This document shows positions 55,284 to 64,000 of a stretch of DNA of 64,000 bases, one piece after another. Source of the DNA: an uncultured Bacilli bacterium (GTDB lineage Bacteria > Bacillota_I > Bacilli_A > RF39 > UBA660); NCBI GenBank assembly GCA_934095825.1, contig CAKOKQ010000001.1:62001-126000 (forward strand), read 5' to 3'. Made by a program: the position numbers and the translations under genes. Below the pieces are notes generated by a model. It was not told the DNA's origin. It saw only the letters and a list, made by a program, of their open reading frames with translations, and made no database searches. How positions within the stretch are numbered: position 1 is the stretch's first letter; each line of letters starts with the position of its first letter.

Positions 55284-57263
55284 ATGAAAAAAACATTAAA
55301 AATGATGTGGGGTTTGGTATTGTTTTTAGCGTGTGCCAGTGTACAGGCTGCTAAGGGACCAACAATTGATTCGGTTGAAAATAAAGATAACGATTTAGTT
55401 TATGTAACTGCAACTAAAGGCGATTTTAATATTTCCTATTATTTGATGGGAACATCAATTAGTAATGCTATTAAATATGTTTCAAGTAGTACTAATGCAT
55501 ATCTAAGTATGCCAAATGGGACCTTTACCGTTTGGGCCGTTGATACAAATGGTAATACTTCAACCGGTTATACATTTACAAAAGAAAGTGGTAGCTGTAA
55601 TATGACGGGCGTTAGTAATGCTACAGGTACTGGAACAATTGATATGTGCGGTATTATGTCATCGACCGGTCTTTATAGTAATTTGACTGAAAATGTTGAT
55701 TTAGTTACTTGTGCTTCAGGATATTATTTACATACAATTCAAACAGAACCAATATCTACTACTTGTCGTTTAAGTTCATTAGACTTTACTCCTTATGGTT
55801 TGCAAAAAAGATTATGTAAAAATACCTATAATTATCGTTGTGTAAAAAATAATAATAATAATGTTATTAACGCTTCAAGTTACTTAGCTAGTTTAACTTT
55901 ATCAACAGGAGCTTATACATCAAGTTTTGACCCCGATAAGTATGATATTAGTTTTGCTAATGGTGTAAAGTTTGCTAGAGATAAATTTGAATACGAAGCT
56001 AATGTGCCTTCTTCAACTTCAATTATTACCGTTTTTGGTAAATTGTTAGATGATGATGCATCATTTGTTGATGGTTATGAACCAAGAACCGTTTATTTAA
56101 ATTATGGAGAAAATACCGTCCAAGTAAAAGTAAAAGGTTTTGTTAATAAGACCGAAATGGTATCAACTTATACCATCAAAGTTAATAGAGCAAAACCAAG
56201 TGGTACGGGTGGTAGCACATCAAATAAAAGTAATGTTAACACATTAAGTGATATTTCTATATCAAGTGGAACTTTATCGCCAAAATTTAATAGTAATACC
56301 ATTGTATATAATGTTGAAGTTGAAAATGATGTTGATATTTTAACCGTGGGGGCAACTTTAAGTGATAGTAAAGCTAATTTTGTAGGAAGTTATGGACCAA
56401 GAAATGTTCACTTAAACGAAGGAGAGAATAATGTTTATCTTAAAGTTCGGAGTGAAGCTGGTTCAGTTCGTGTTTATCGTTTGATTGTAACAAGAAAGAA
56501 AGCAACAAATGTGGAACCAGAACCAACTCCAGATCCAACTCCAACCCCAGATCCAGAACCAGAACCAACTCCCAATAAATCCCAAGCCTTATTGTCTTCT
56601 TTAAAACTTAGTGAAGGTAGAATTGATTTTGAAAGTAATGTCTTTGATTACAATGTTAGCGTTCCTAATGATGTAACAAATGTTATTGCTACAGTTGAAC
56701 TCCAAAATGAAACTGATAAAGTTGAAATTAAAGGTGGCGAATCTTTAGAAGTCGGCGCTAACGAACTTACCGTTACGGTAACAAGTAGTGATAATACAGT
56801 AACAAATGTTTATACAATATACATTATCAGAAAAGAAGGCGATGTTGGGGATAATAGTTTGTTAAAATCTTTAGTTATAAGTGGACACGCCATTAATTTT
56901 AATCCTAATATTAACGAATATAATATTACTATTAAGAAGAATGAAACTGATGTTGGAATTGAGTGTGTACCCGAAGATACAAATGCTTCAATTACTATTG
57001 AAGGTAATGCTAATTTAACAACTGGTAGTCAAATTAAAATAAGAGTTACGGCTGAAAATGGTAACTATACCGATTATTTAGTTAATGTTACTGGATATCA
57101 AAAAAAGAGTAATATTATTGGAACAATATTTATTGTCTTATTAGTTATTTTAGCAGTTGCTTATGCCATCCTTAGAGCTTTAGGATATAAGATTTATTTC
57201 AATTTACAAGGCATAAAAAATTTCTTTAGTAACTTATTTAATAGTATATTTACAAGAAAATAA
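55284..57263 (+). CDS. Surface protein with cadherin-like beta-sandwich repeats
   Basis: This protein of about 659 residues has a signal peptide (KKTLKMMWGLVLFLACASVQA) trimmed after Ala. A region with several Cys residues (about 110-190) follows. Then come four cadherin-like beta-sandwich repeats of about 80 residues. Each has the pattern L-x-x-L-x-(I/L)-S-x-G and ends in V-x-Y-x-I-x-(V/I)-x-R. A Pro/Glu/Asp/Thr linker (about 417-438) separates repeats 2 and 3. A membrane helix near 610-635 and a short cytoplasmic tail anchor it. The start ATG 55284 is set by the promoter at 55228. It is probably an adhesin or envelope protein. Confidence 0.8.
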   Translation: MKKTLKMMWGLVLFLACASVQAAKGPTIDSVENKDNDLVYVTATKGDFNISYYLMGTSISNAIKYVSSSTNAYLSMPNGTFTVWAVDTNGNTSTGYTFTKESGSCNMTGVSNATGTGTIDMCGIMSSTGLYSNLTENVDLVTCASGYYLHTIQTEPISTTCRLSSLDFTPYGLQKRLCKNTYNYRCVKNNNNNVINASSYLASLTLSTGAYTSSFDPDKYDISFANGVKFARDKFEYEANVPSSTSIITVFGKLLDDDASFVDGYEPRTVYLNYGENTVQVKVKGFVNKTEMVSTYTIKVNRAKPSGTGGSTSNKSNVNTLSDISISSGTLSPKFNSNTIVYNVEVENDVDILTVGATLSDSKANFVGSYGPRNVHLNEGENNVYLKVRSEAGSVRVYRLIVTRKKATNVEPEPTPDPTPTPDPEPEPTPNKSQALLSSLKLSEGRIDFESNVFDYNVSVPNDVTNVIATVELQNETDKVEIKGGESLEVGANELTVTVTSSDNTVTNVYTIYIIRKEGDVGDNSLLKSLVISGHAINFNPNINEYNITIKKNETDVGIECVPEDTNASITIEGNANLTTGSQIKIRVTAENGNYTDYLVNVTGYQKKSNIIGTIFIVLLVILAVAYAILRALGYKIYFNLQGIKNFFSNLFNSIFTRK

Positions 57264-57277
57264 AATTATGATAGAAT
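57249..57277 (+). promoter_or_regulatory. Promoter of the T-box/HD/tyrS operon
   Basis: TTTACA (57249-57254), a 17-bp spacer and TAGAAT (57272-57277) with TG at 57269-57270. It overlaps the end of the preceding gene and places the transcript start near 57284. Confidence 0.6.
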
Positions 57278-57284
57278 TTATTTG

Positions 57285-57412
57285 TTGACGAAGAAGGGCC
57301 TTACAAACCCGGAGTTAAATCGGTTAAAACCGTTATCATTAAAGAGTGTATGATTAGTCATAAAATAAGGTGGTACCGCGATAATTCGTTCTTATATTAT
57401 GGCTATTTTTTT
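57285..57412 (+). promoter_or_regulatory. Compact T-box riboswitch, tyrosine specifier
   Basis: The T-box sequence AAGGTGGTACCGCG (57367-57380) is canonical; its TGGT bulge (57371-57374) can pair with ACCA of uncharged tRNA. Upstream are the conserved linker CCGTTATC (57330-57337) and GAGTG, and a stem III-type hairpin TATGA-TTAG-TCATA (57349-57362). The only likely specifier is TAC (57302-57304), for tyrosine, matching tyrS. All of stem I must fit in about 45 nt, much less than usual. A weak ATAAT/ATTAT stem with seven Ts (57381-57412) may be the terminator. Confidence 0.85.
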
Positions 57413-57438
57413 GTGAAAAAAGAGAAAGAAGGTATTAC

Positions 57439-58002
57439 ATGTTTACAGAAGAATTAAATTATATTAGTGATATGCGAATTAGAGAAAGTGCAAAGATATT
57501 ACTTGATAATCTACCAGAATATTTTTATAAAATACCAGCCTCATCGACAGGAAAATATCACCCTGACTTTGCTAGTGGTGAAGGTGGCCTTGTTAGACAT
57601 ACTAAAGTGGCAGTTAGAATGGCTTATGAATTATACCAAATAACTCCCTATGATAAATTATTTACGCAACATGAAAAAGATATTATGATAACCGGCTTAC
57701 TTATTCATGATGGTTTGAAAAAAGGTAATCCGGAAGAAAATTATACTCGTTTTGACCATCCAATCTTGGCCGCTAAATATGCCGAAGATATGCAGGAAAA
57801 GACAAAATTAACCGATGCTGAGGTTAAATTAATAAGTCATGTTGTTAAGACGCATATGGGAAAATGGAATACCGATTATAATGGTAATGAAATTTTAGAA
57901 GTACCAAAGGATAGATATCAGTACTTTGTACATATGTGCGATTACTTAGCAAGTAGAAAAGTAATAAATATTAAATTCGATGATAAAGGAGATATAATGT
58001 AA
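57439..58002 (+). CDS. HD-domain phosphohydrolase
   Basis: This 187-residue protein of the HD superfamily is a probable metal-dependent phosphohydrolase. The metal ligands are visible: H in GGLVRHTKVA (about 55), H90-D91 in LIHDG, H in FDHPILAA and H in ISHVVKTH, then D in HMCDYLASR. It overlaps tyrS by 1 nt (TAATG) and lies directly behind the tyrosine T-box, so both genes should respond to tRNA-Tyr charging. The substrate is unknown. Confidence 0.85.
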   Translation: MFTEELNYISDMRIRESAKILLDNLPEYFYKIPASSTGKYHPDFASGEGGLVRHTKVAVRMAYELYQITPYDKLFTQHEKDIMITGLLIHDGLKKGNPEENYTRFDHPILAAKYAEDMQEKTKLTDAEVKLISHVVKTHMGKWNTDYNGNEILEVPKDRYQYFVHMCDYLASRKVINIKFDDKGDIM

Positions 58003-59240
58003 TGGAAAAAATGACAAACTGGGAAGAATTAGAATGGCGTGGCTTAGTAAAAGATGTAGCAGGCGCTGATATTAAAGATAAAATCAATAACGAAAGCTTA
58101 ACTTTTTACTGGGGAACCGATCCCACGGCTGATTCCCTACACTTAGGACACTATTCTTCATTAGTAACAGCTAAGAGATTAATGAAAATGGGACATAAAC
58201 CTATTCTTTTATGTGGGGGGGCCACAGGTAGAATTGGCGATCCAAGACCAACTAGTGAAAGAGAAATAATTAGTATTGAAGCCTTAAATAATAATATTAA
58301 AGGGATTCAAAGTCAGATTGATGAAATTTTTGGGGGTAATGTTAAATTAGTTAATAACTATGACTGGTTTAAAGGTTATGAATTTTTAGATTTTTTAAGA
58401 GATATTGGTAAATATGTTAATGTTAATTATATGTTGAATAAAGATATAATTAATCGTCGTTTAGAAACTGGTATAACTTATGCAGAATTTAGTTATATGT
58501 TAATTCAGGGTTATGATTTTCTAAATATGTATGAAAAAATGAACTGTACTATGCAAGTTGCTGGTTCTGACCAATGGGGAAATATTACAACCGGTATCGA
58601 TTTAATTAGAAAAATATTAGGTAAAGAAGCGTATGGTTTTACTATGCCTTTAATCTTAGATGCTAATGGTAAAAAATTTGGTAAAAGCGAAGGTAATGCC
58701 TTGTGGTTAGATAAAAATAAGACTAGTAGTTATGCCTTATATCAATATTTAATTAATACTGATGATTCTAAAGTAGAAGAGTATTTGAAAGTATTTACCT
58801 TTTTAACTAAAGAAGAAATTGAAAGCGTTATGCTTGAGCATAATGAGAAGAAAGAATTAAGACTTGCCCAAAAAACTTTGGCTAAATGTATAATTACCGA
58901 TTTACGAGGCAAAGAAGAATATGGAAAAGCTTTAAAAATAAGTGAAGCCTTATTTACAGACAAAATCAATACTTTAACTAAGGATGATATTGTTAATAAT
59001 TTAAATACCGTTCCGCAAGTTAGTCTTGAAGAGGGTAATATTGTTGATGTTTTGGTTGAGGCTAAGATATTTAGTAGTAAAAGAGAAGCTAGAGAATTAA
59101 TTAGTGGTAATGCTTTATCCTTAAATAATCAAAAGATTACTGATTTAGAATATCAAATTACTAAAGACAAGGCTATTGATGGAGAGATATTCTTAATCCG
59201 TAAAGGCAAAAAGAATTATTATATTGGCAATGTTAAATAG
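58002..59240 (+). CDS. tyrS: Tyrosyl-tRNA synthetase
   Basis: This is a class I synthetase of 412 residues. The HIGH motif appears as HLGH (about residues 47-50) within YWGTDPTADSLHLGHYSSL, and KMSKS as KFGKS (about 224-228). The tyrosine-binding residues in QVAGSDQWGNI are present. A C-terminal S4 RNA-binding domain is seen from about residue 345 (SKREARELISGNALSLN). It is controlled by the tyrosine T-box upstream of the HD gene. Confidence 0.98.
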   Translation: MEKMTNWEELEWRGLVKDVAGADIKDKINNESLTFYWGTDPTADSLHLGHYSSLVTAKRLMKMGHKPILLCGGATGRIGDPRPTSEREIISIEALNNNIKGIQSQIDEIFGGNVKLVNNYDWFKGYEFLDFLRDIGKYVNVNYMLNKDIINRRLETGITYAEFSYMLIQGYDFLNMYEKMNCTMQVAGSDQWGNITTGIDLIRKILGKEAYGFTMPLILDANGKKFGKSEGNALWLDKNKTSSYALYQYLINTDDSKVEEYLKVFTFLTKEEIESVMLEHNEKKELRLAQKTLAKCIITDLRGKEEYGKALKISEALFTDKINTLTKDDIVNNLNTVPQVSLEEGNIVDVLVEAKIFSSKREARELISGNALSLNNQKITDLEYQITKDKAIDGEIFLIRKGKKNYYIGNVK

Positions 59241-59290
59241 TTTTTTTGTCCGTTGCCTAAAAAAGAGAATGTTAATTTAAACTCAAGAAA

Positions 59291-59330
59291 AACTTACCAA
59301 TTTTACTAATTAAGGGTGGTAAGTTTTTTT
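59291..59330 (+). terminator. Terminator after tyrS
   Basis: AACTTACCA (59291-59299) pairs perfectly with TGGTAAGTT (59317-59325) and is followed by seven Ts. Confidence 0.85.
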
Positions 59331-59368
59331 GAATTTTGATATTATAAGATAGTAAAGAAGTGGTGCCT

Positions 59369-61717
59369 ATGGAAAATGAAGAAAGAGAAAAAATTAATTT
59401 AAAAACTGGATTATCTTCTGAAGAAGTTCAAAAAAGGATAGAGGAAAATTTAGTTAACTATGTAGATGTTCCCCCAACCAAGACGATAAAACAAATTATT
59501 ATCAGTAATTTTTGTACTTATTTTAATTTTCTTAATGTCTTATTAGGAGGAGCTATCTTAGTAGCAGGAATAATAGGTGGTAAATTCTTTGATGCCATTA
59601 AAAACTGTCTGTTTATGGGAGTTATTATTGCTAATAGCGTTATTAGCACAGCTCAAGAAATTATTTCTAAGAAAATAATTGATAAGTTATCGGTGTTATC
59701 GGCCTCAAAAGTAGCGGGTATTCGCGATGGAAAAGAGGTAGAACTTAGTGTTGAAGAGATAGTTTTAGATGATATTTTAGAATATAAATTAGGTAATCAG
59801 GTTGTCGTTGATAGCGTTATTCGGGAAGGAACAGTTGAAGTTAATGAAGCTTTCATTACTGGTGAGTCAAAGGCAATAATAAAAAAGAAAGGGGATACCC
59901 TTTTATCAGGAAGTTTTATTGTCAGTGGTTTTGCTACCGTCCAAGTTTTACATATTGGCGCTGATAACTATATTTCTAAAATAAGTAAAGAAGCTAAGTA
60001 TGATAAAAAAGCTAATTCCGTTATTATGAGTTCTTTTGAAGGCTTATTAAAAGTTTTATCAATAGCTATTATTCCTGTTGGAATTTTGCTTTTAATTAAT
60101 CAGATGGAAGTTACTAATGATATTACGAGTGCTATTTTTAATACCGTGGGTGCTTTAATTGGGATGATACCGGAGGGTCTACTTTTACTTACCAGTTCAG
60201 TTATGGCTGTAAGTGTAGCTAGACTAGCTAAGTTTAATGTTTTAGTTCAACAATTATATTGCATTGAAACCTTGGCCCGAGTTGATGTTATTTGTTTAGA
60301 TAAAACTGGAACAATTACTTCGGGAGAAATGCGTATGAAAGAATTTATTGCTGATAAAGGAGTAAAGAAAGACTATGCCGAAAGAGTAATAAGTAACTTA
60401 TGTTATGCTTTTAAAAATGTAAATGATACAATGAAAGCTATTCAAAATAAATATACTTTAAAAGGGACTTGGGAAGTAATAGATGTCGTAGAATTTTCTT
60501 CAAGTCGTAAATATAGTGCCGCTACTTTTAAAGACGAAGGAACCTTTTATTTAGGAGCACCAGAGTTTGTCTTAAAAGAGCAAGTTAAAAATTATAAAGA
60601 AATTTTAGAAAAATATAGTGATTATCGGACTTTAGTTTTAGCTAAAGAGGGTAAGAATGAAAAACAAGTTTTAGGCTTTCTTATCATTGAAGATACAATT
60701 AGACAAACAGCTCCTGCTACTTTAGAGTATTTTAAAAAACAAGGAGTTCGGGTAAAAATTATTAGTGGTGATAATTTTCAAACAGTAGCATCGATAGCTA
60801 GAAGAGCTGGTTTAAACGATGTTAACGGAGTAGATGCAAGGACAATTACTGAAGAAAATGTTTTCGAAGCAGTCGAAAAGTATGATGTTTTTGGGCGAGT
60901 TACTCCTGAACAGAAAAAAATGCTAATTAAAGCTTTGCAGAGCCAAGGACATACCGTAGCAATGACGGGTGATGGAGTTAACGATGTTTTAGCTTTAAAA
61001 TGTGCAGATTGTTCTATTGCAATGGCCAGCGGTTCTGATGCCGCTAAAAATGTAAGCCAATTAGTATTACTTGATTCTAACTTTGCCTCTCTACCTGAGG
61101 TTGTGGCCGAAGGCAGAAGAACAATTAACAATGTTGAAAGATCAGCCTCTTTACTACTTATTAAAACTATCTTTACTTCAATTTTAGTTTGCGTTTGTAT
61201 CTTGACTAAGAGTGAATACTTCTATTTACCAATTCAATTGAGTTTAATTACTACTTGTACTATTAGCGTTCCCTCATTTTTCTTGGCACTTGAACCTAAT
61301 CATAACCGCGTTAAAGGAAACTTCATGTTAAAAGTAGTTAGTAAGAGTATTCCCCCAGCACTAACGGTCGTTTTTAATGTTATTATGATTTTATTATTTA
61401 GAAATCAATTCAATATTGATGCGGATTTAACTAGTACTTTAATAGTTATTATGACCGGAACAACTGGCTTTATTAATCTATCTCGAATTTGTAGACCATT
61501 TAATACTTTTAGAACAATTCTTTATACAATATTATTATCCCTTTTCTTGTATGTAATTGTTTATCATAGTAGTTTCTTCTATTTAAGTCAGATTAATTTT
61601 AATACTATTCTTTTATATACTGTATTCTATATTTGTAGTATTTGGGTTTTTGATAAATTAAATATAATAATTGATTTTATTTTAAAGACTTTTGATAAAG
61701 AATATGTTGGTAATTAA
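59369..61717 (+). CDS. P-type cation-transporting ATPase, CtpE-like
   Basis: The protein has 782 residues. The actuator motif TGES is followed by membrane helices and the phosphorylation site D311-KTGT. The hinge GDGVND and about ten helices in total complete the architecture. There is no heavy-metal-binding N-domain and no CPC motif, so a heavy-metal role is unlikely. The sequence resembles CtpE-type calcium/magnesium ATPases of Gram-positive bacteria, and the ion is inferred. I chose ATG 59369 with GTGGTG 5 nt upstream; GTG 59360 is possible. Confidence 0.88.
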   Translation: MENEEREKINLKTGLSSEEVQKRIEENLVNYVDVPPTKTIKQIIISNFCTYFNFLNVLLGGAILVAGIIGGKFFDAIKNCLFMGVIIANSVISTAQEIISKKIIDKLSVLSASKVAGIRDGKEVELSVEEIVLDDILEYKLGNQVVVDSVIREGTVEVNEAFITGESKAIIKKKGDTLLSGSFIVSGFATVQVLHIGADNYISKISKEAKYDKKANSVIMSSFEGLLKVLSIAIIPVGILLLINQMEVTNDITSAIFNTVGALIGMIPEGLLLLTSSVMAVSVARLAKFNVLVQQLYCIETLARVDVICLDKTGTITSGEMRMKEFIADKGVKKDYAERVISNLCYAFKNVNDTMKAIQNKYTLKGTWEVIDVVEFSSSRKYSAATFKDEGTFYLGAPEFVLKEQVKNYKEILEKYSDYRTLVLAKEGKNEKQVLGFLIIEDTIRQTAPATLEYFKKQGVRVKIISGDNFQTVASIARRAGLNDVNGVDARTITEENVFEAVEKYDVFGRVTPEQKKMLIKALQSQGHTVAMTGDGVNDVLALKCADCSIAMASGSDAAKNVSQLVLLDSNFASLPEVVAEGRRTINNVERSASLLLIKTIFTSILVCVCILTKSEYFYLPIQLSLITTCTISVPSFFLALEPNHNRVKGNFMLKVVSKSIPPALTVVFNVIMILLFRNQFNIDADLTSTLIVIMTGTTGFINLSRICRPFNTFRTILYTILLSLFLYVIVYHSSFFYLSQINFNTILLYTVFYICSIWVFDKLNIIIDFILKTFDKEYVGN

Positions 61718-61776
61718 AATAAGATATTTTAATTATAAATTATAAGTACTAAAAATAATAATTTATAAGATAAGCA

Positions 61777-61840
61777 AAACTATTTGGTAATTATTAATGA
61801 ATTTTTAACGATGATTTAATGATTATTAAATAGTTTTTTT
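61777..61840 (+). terminator. Long-stem terminator after the P-type ATPase
   Basis: A 21-position stem with three wobbles runs between 61777-61797 (AAACTATTTGGTAATTATTAA) in two halves and 61816-61836, followed by a T run. The rest of the 344-bp gap (61718-62061) is AT-rich. It contains only minute reading frames of 6-8 codons and the dxs promoter. Confidence 0.75.
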
Positions 61841-62027
61841 GATTATATTAGTATTTAATAATTATTTTAGAATTTTTAAAACTTAAAATTAAGATAAAGA
61901 TTTTGAAATAAGAAAATAATTAGCAAATAAAGAGGGTGTTAATTGATGATTAAAAAAATTTCTTAAAATGAAAACAAAATTTTTACTATAAAAATAGGGA
62001 AAAGGACTAGAACAAAGAAGCATTCTT

Positions 62028-62036
62028 TGGTATTAT
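62028..62036 (+). promoter_or_regulatory. Extended -10 element for dxs
   Basis: TG (62028-62029), one base, then TATTAT (62031-62036). The -35 is not convincing. Confidence 0.45.
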
Positions 62037-62061
62037 AGATTTACAACTTGGAAGTGAAAGA

Positions 62062-63954
62062 ATGAAGTTAGAAAATATTAAAAATCCGAAGTTTTTAAAG
62101 GACTTGAATTATCAAGAATTGAATGAATTAAGTGCAGATATAAGAAAATTTTTAATAGAAAATGTAGCAAAGACTGGTGGTCATTTATCTTCTAATTTAG
62201 GAATTGTTGAACTAACTATGGCTATTCATAGAAACTTTGATTGTCCTAAAGATAAGATTATTTTTGATGTTGGACATCAAGCTTATGTCCATAAAATTTT
62301 GACGGGGCGCGCTAAAGATTTTAAGACTTTGCGTAAACTTAATGGCTTATCTGGTTTTCAAAAGATCAGTGAATCAATTTATGATAATTATGAAGCCGGA
62401 CATTCATCAACCAGTTTATCGGCAGCATTAGGTTTTGCTTTAGCAAGAGATATGAAACATGAAAATAATAATGTTATTGCCGTAATTGGTGATGGTTCCA
62501 TTGGTAATGGCTTGTGCTATGAAGCTTTAAACCATATAGGTGATGCTAAAACAAAATTAATTGTTATTTTAAATGATAATGAAATGAGTATTTCTAAAAA
62601 TGTTGGCGCCCTGCATAATACTTTAGATAGGATTAGAAGTACTAAAAAATACCATAAGACCATGAAGGATACTAAAAGTGTTTTACAAAAGATACCAGTT
62701 GTGGGGAAATATTTGTATCGCCTAATGAAACACCTAAAAGAGTCTTTAAAAAAACTTTATATGAAAGAAGGGTATTTGTTTGAAGAGTTTGGTCTTAATT
62801 ATTATGGACCAATCAATGGTCATGATTTTAAAGAATTAGACAAGTATTTACAAATGGCTAAAAATGAAACTCAACCAGTTTTATTACATGTTATTACAAC
62901 TAAGGGTAAAGGCTATAAGTATGCCGAGGAGGATAAGATTGGCCTTTGGCATGGAGTAGGTCCTTTTGATATTGAAACCGGAAAAATGTTAGCACCAAAA
63001 GATGATAAGATATCTTGGAGTGATGCGATTGCCAAACATTTAATTAATATTGCTAAAAAAGATAAGAAAATTATTGCTATAACCCCCGCGATGGCTAATG
63101 GAAGTAAGTTAAATAGTTTTAAAGAAAAGTATCCCAAGCGGTTTATAGATGTGGGGATTGCCGAGGAACATGCCCTGATTTTAGCTAATGCTTTTTCTTT
63201 AGAAGGCGAAAAACCCTTTGTGTCCATATATTCAACTTTTTTGCAAAGAGGTTATGATGAAATTCAACAAGACTTAGCCAGAATGCAAGGTAATGTGGTA
63301 ATAGGTATTGACCGCGCCGGAATTGTAGGAGAAGATGGGGAAACCCACCAAGGTATTTTCGATATTGCTATTTTAAATAATATTCCCAATATCATAATTA
63401 TGGCTCCTCATGATAACAAAGAAGCCGGAGATATGTTATATACTGCCTTTCAAACTAAAGGATTAGTTGCCATTCGTTATTCTAAAGATAAGGTTAAATA
63501 TGCTGAGGCAAAGTATACATTGCAAAATATTGGTGAATGGAAAATTATGAGCTATTTAGAAAAAAGAGCTTGTGATGGCTATTTAATTAGCTATGGTGAT
63601 TTTTTAAATACCGCTTTAGAAATTCAAGAAGATTTAAAAACAAAAAATATTTATCTGCAAGTTATAAATGCTTGTTATATTAAACCGATGGATATGAAAA
63701 TCCTAGCCCTTCTTGCTAAGCAAAATAAACCCGTATTTGTTTATGAAGAAGTTGTAAGCATAGGTTCACTGGGTAGTGAAATAGCTAAATATTTATTAGA
63801 ACATAATTTTAACAATATTTATGAAAATTATACTGTTCCTGATGAATTTATTAAACAAGGCAAAAGAGAAGAAATAATTAAATTATTAAAATTAGATAAA
63901 GATAGTGTAAGTAAGAAAATAGAAAAGAAGATGAAAAATGCAAATAGAAGTTAA
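62062..63954 (+). CDS. dxs: 1-deoxy-D-xylulose-5-phosphate synthase
   Basis: This thiamine-diphosphate enzyme condenses pyruvate and glyceraldehyde 3-phosphate, the first step of the MEP isoprenoid pathway. Its 630 residues show GGHLSSNLGIVELTMAIH near the N-terminus, FDVGHQAYVHKILTGR and the ThDP/Mg site GDGSIGNGLCYEALNH (about 142-157) with LNDNEMSIS. The transketolase-like central domain contains DVGIAEEHA and GIVGEDGETHQG. It implies that undecaprenyl lipids for the glycan genes are made by the MEP route. GAAGTGAAAG precedes the ATG. Confidence 0.97.
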   Translation: MKLENIKNPKFLKDLNYQELNELSADIRKFLIENVAKTGGHLSSNLGIVELTMAIHRNFDCPKDKIIFDVGHQAYVHKILTGRAKDFKTLRKLNGLSGFQKISESIYDNYEAGHSSTSLSAALGFALARDMKHENNNVIAVIGDGSIGNGLCYEALNHIGDAKTKLIVILNDNEMSISKNVGALHNTLDRIRSTKKYHKTMKDTKSVLQKIPVVGKYLYRLMKHLKESLKKLYMKEGYLFEEFGLNYYGPINGHDFKELDKYLQMAKNETQPVLLHVITTKGKGYKYAEEDKIGLWHGVGPFDIETGKMLAPKDDKISWSDAIAKHLINIAKKDKKIIAITPAMANGSKLNSFKEKYPKRFIDVGIAEEHALILANAFSLEGEKPFVSIYSTFLQRGYDEIQQDLARMQGNVVIGIDRAGIVGEDGETHQGIFDIAILNNIPNIIIMAPHDNKEAGDMLYTAFQTKGLVAIRYSKDKVKYAEAKYTLQNIGEWKIMSYLEKRACDGYLISYGDFLNTALEIQEDLKTKNIYLQVINACYIKPMDMKILALLAKQNKPVFVYEEVVSIGSLGSEIAKYLLEHNFNNIYENYTVPDEFIKQGKREEIIKLLKLDKDSVSKKIEKKMKNANRS

Positions 63955-64000
63955 AACTGTAAAATTATGCGTTATGGTGCCAACCGAATATACTGAAGCC
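63938..64000 (+). CDS. Start of a gene overlapping dxs (truncated by window end)
   Basis: An ATG at 63938, with AGAAGATG upstream, opens a frame that remains open to the window edge (21 codons, MQIEVKTVKLCVMVPTEYTE and on). It overlaps dxs by 17 nt in another frame. The VKLCVMVPTEY stretch resembles the start of the small CutA/Nif3-insert-like domain (COG3323 type), but 21 residues are too few to be sure. Confidence 0.45.
   Translation, partial: MQIEVKTVKLCVMVPTEYTEA

Noticed and set aside
61946..61990. Mini-ORFs with ribosome-site-like sequence before dxs
   Set aside because: Frames of 6-8 codons occur by chance in AT-rich DNA, and the dxs -10 element lies downstream of them.

Overview
The window is a strongly AT-rich stretch of a Bacillota chromosome. 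Housekeeping proteins are of Bacilli type: an hrcA-grpE-dnaK operon with CIRCE elements, a ybxB-like gene just before rpoB-rpoC, UvrX/YolD-like and YtxG/YtxH-like pairs, a tyrosyl T-box and Cse60-like and CotD-like spore proteins. The base composition, short intergenic spaces and uncultured-looking surface proteins suggest a gut-associated, Mollicutes-neighbouring lineage of Bacilli (RF39/Erysipelotrichales-like; inference). TGA is a normal stop in many genes here, often in ATGA overlaps, so this is not the Mycoplasma code.

Layout. 1-2.2 kb: an orphan gene, a small XRE regulator with a palindromic operator-like array, and a glycine-rich surface protein interrupted by an in-frame TGA. 2.4-7 kb: a surface-glycosylation cluster (GtrA-like flippase, galE, an HTH-membrane protein, GtrB-like transferase, a large polytopic protein). 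7.2-16 kb: an RlmI-like methyltransferase, a SWIM-SNF2 helicase, an RDD protein, a lipoprotein and a Y-family polymerase/YolD pair. 16-20.3 kb: tRNA-Ala, two flavoproteins, a GNAT acetyltransferase and tRNA-Met. 20.3-28.4 kb: ybxB, rpoB, rpoC. 28.4-35 kb: the HrcA-controlled chaperone genes, with pepF between dnaK and dnaJ. 35-39.3 kb: a surface protein, ffh, a CotD-like coat protein and engB. 39.4-43.7 kb: an ABC-2 exporter, then a glycosyltransferase and an O-antigen-ligase-like protein. 43.8-50 kb: an RHH regulator, two tandem paralogous surface proteins and a MacB/FtsX-type ABC transporter. 50-57 kb: cse60, a MurJ/SpoVB-type flippase, trmB, a lipoprotein/YtxG/YtxH operon and a cadherin-like-repeat surface protein. 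57-64 kb: a compact tyrosine T-box driving an HD hydrolase and tyrS, a P-type ATPase, dxs and the start of another gene.

Main themes. Envelope and surface biology dominates the accessory content. Four surface proteins share interchangeable modules: an N-terminal anchor with a Cys-Trp-Cys module and a C-terminal domain. Lipid-linked glycan machinery occurs in two places. Promoters are classical sigma-A type, often with an extended -10 TG, and most transcription units end in compact intrinsic terminators, several overlapping the stop codon.

The points most worth following up are the shuffled surface-protein family, a 42-bp G-rich dispersed repeat present twice in opposite orientation, the unusually short T-box, and RpoB residues predicted to give intrinsic rifampicin resistance. 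All calls were made by reading the sequence; no database search or folding program was run.
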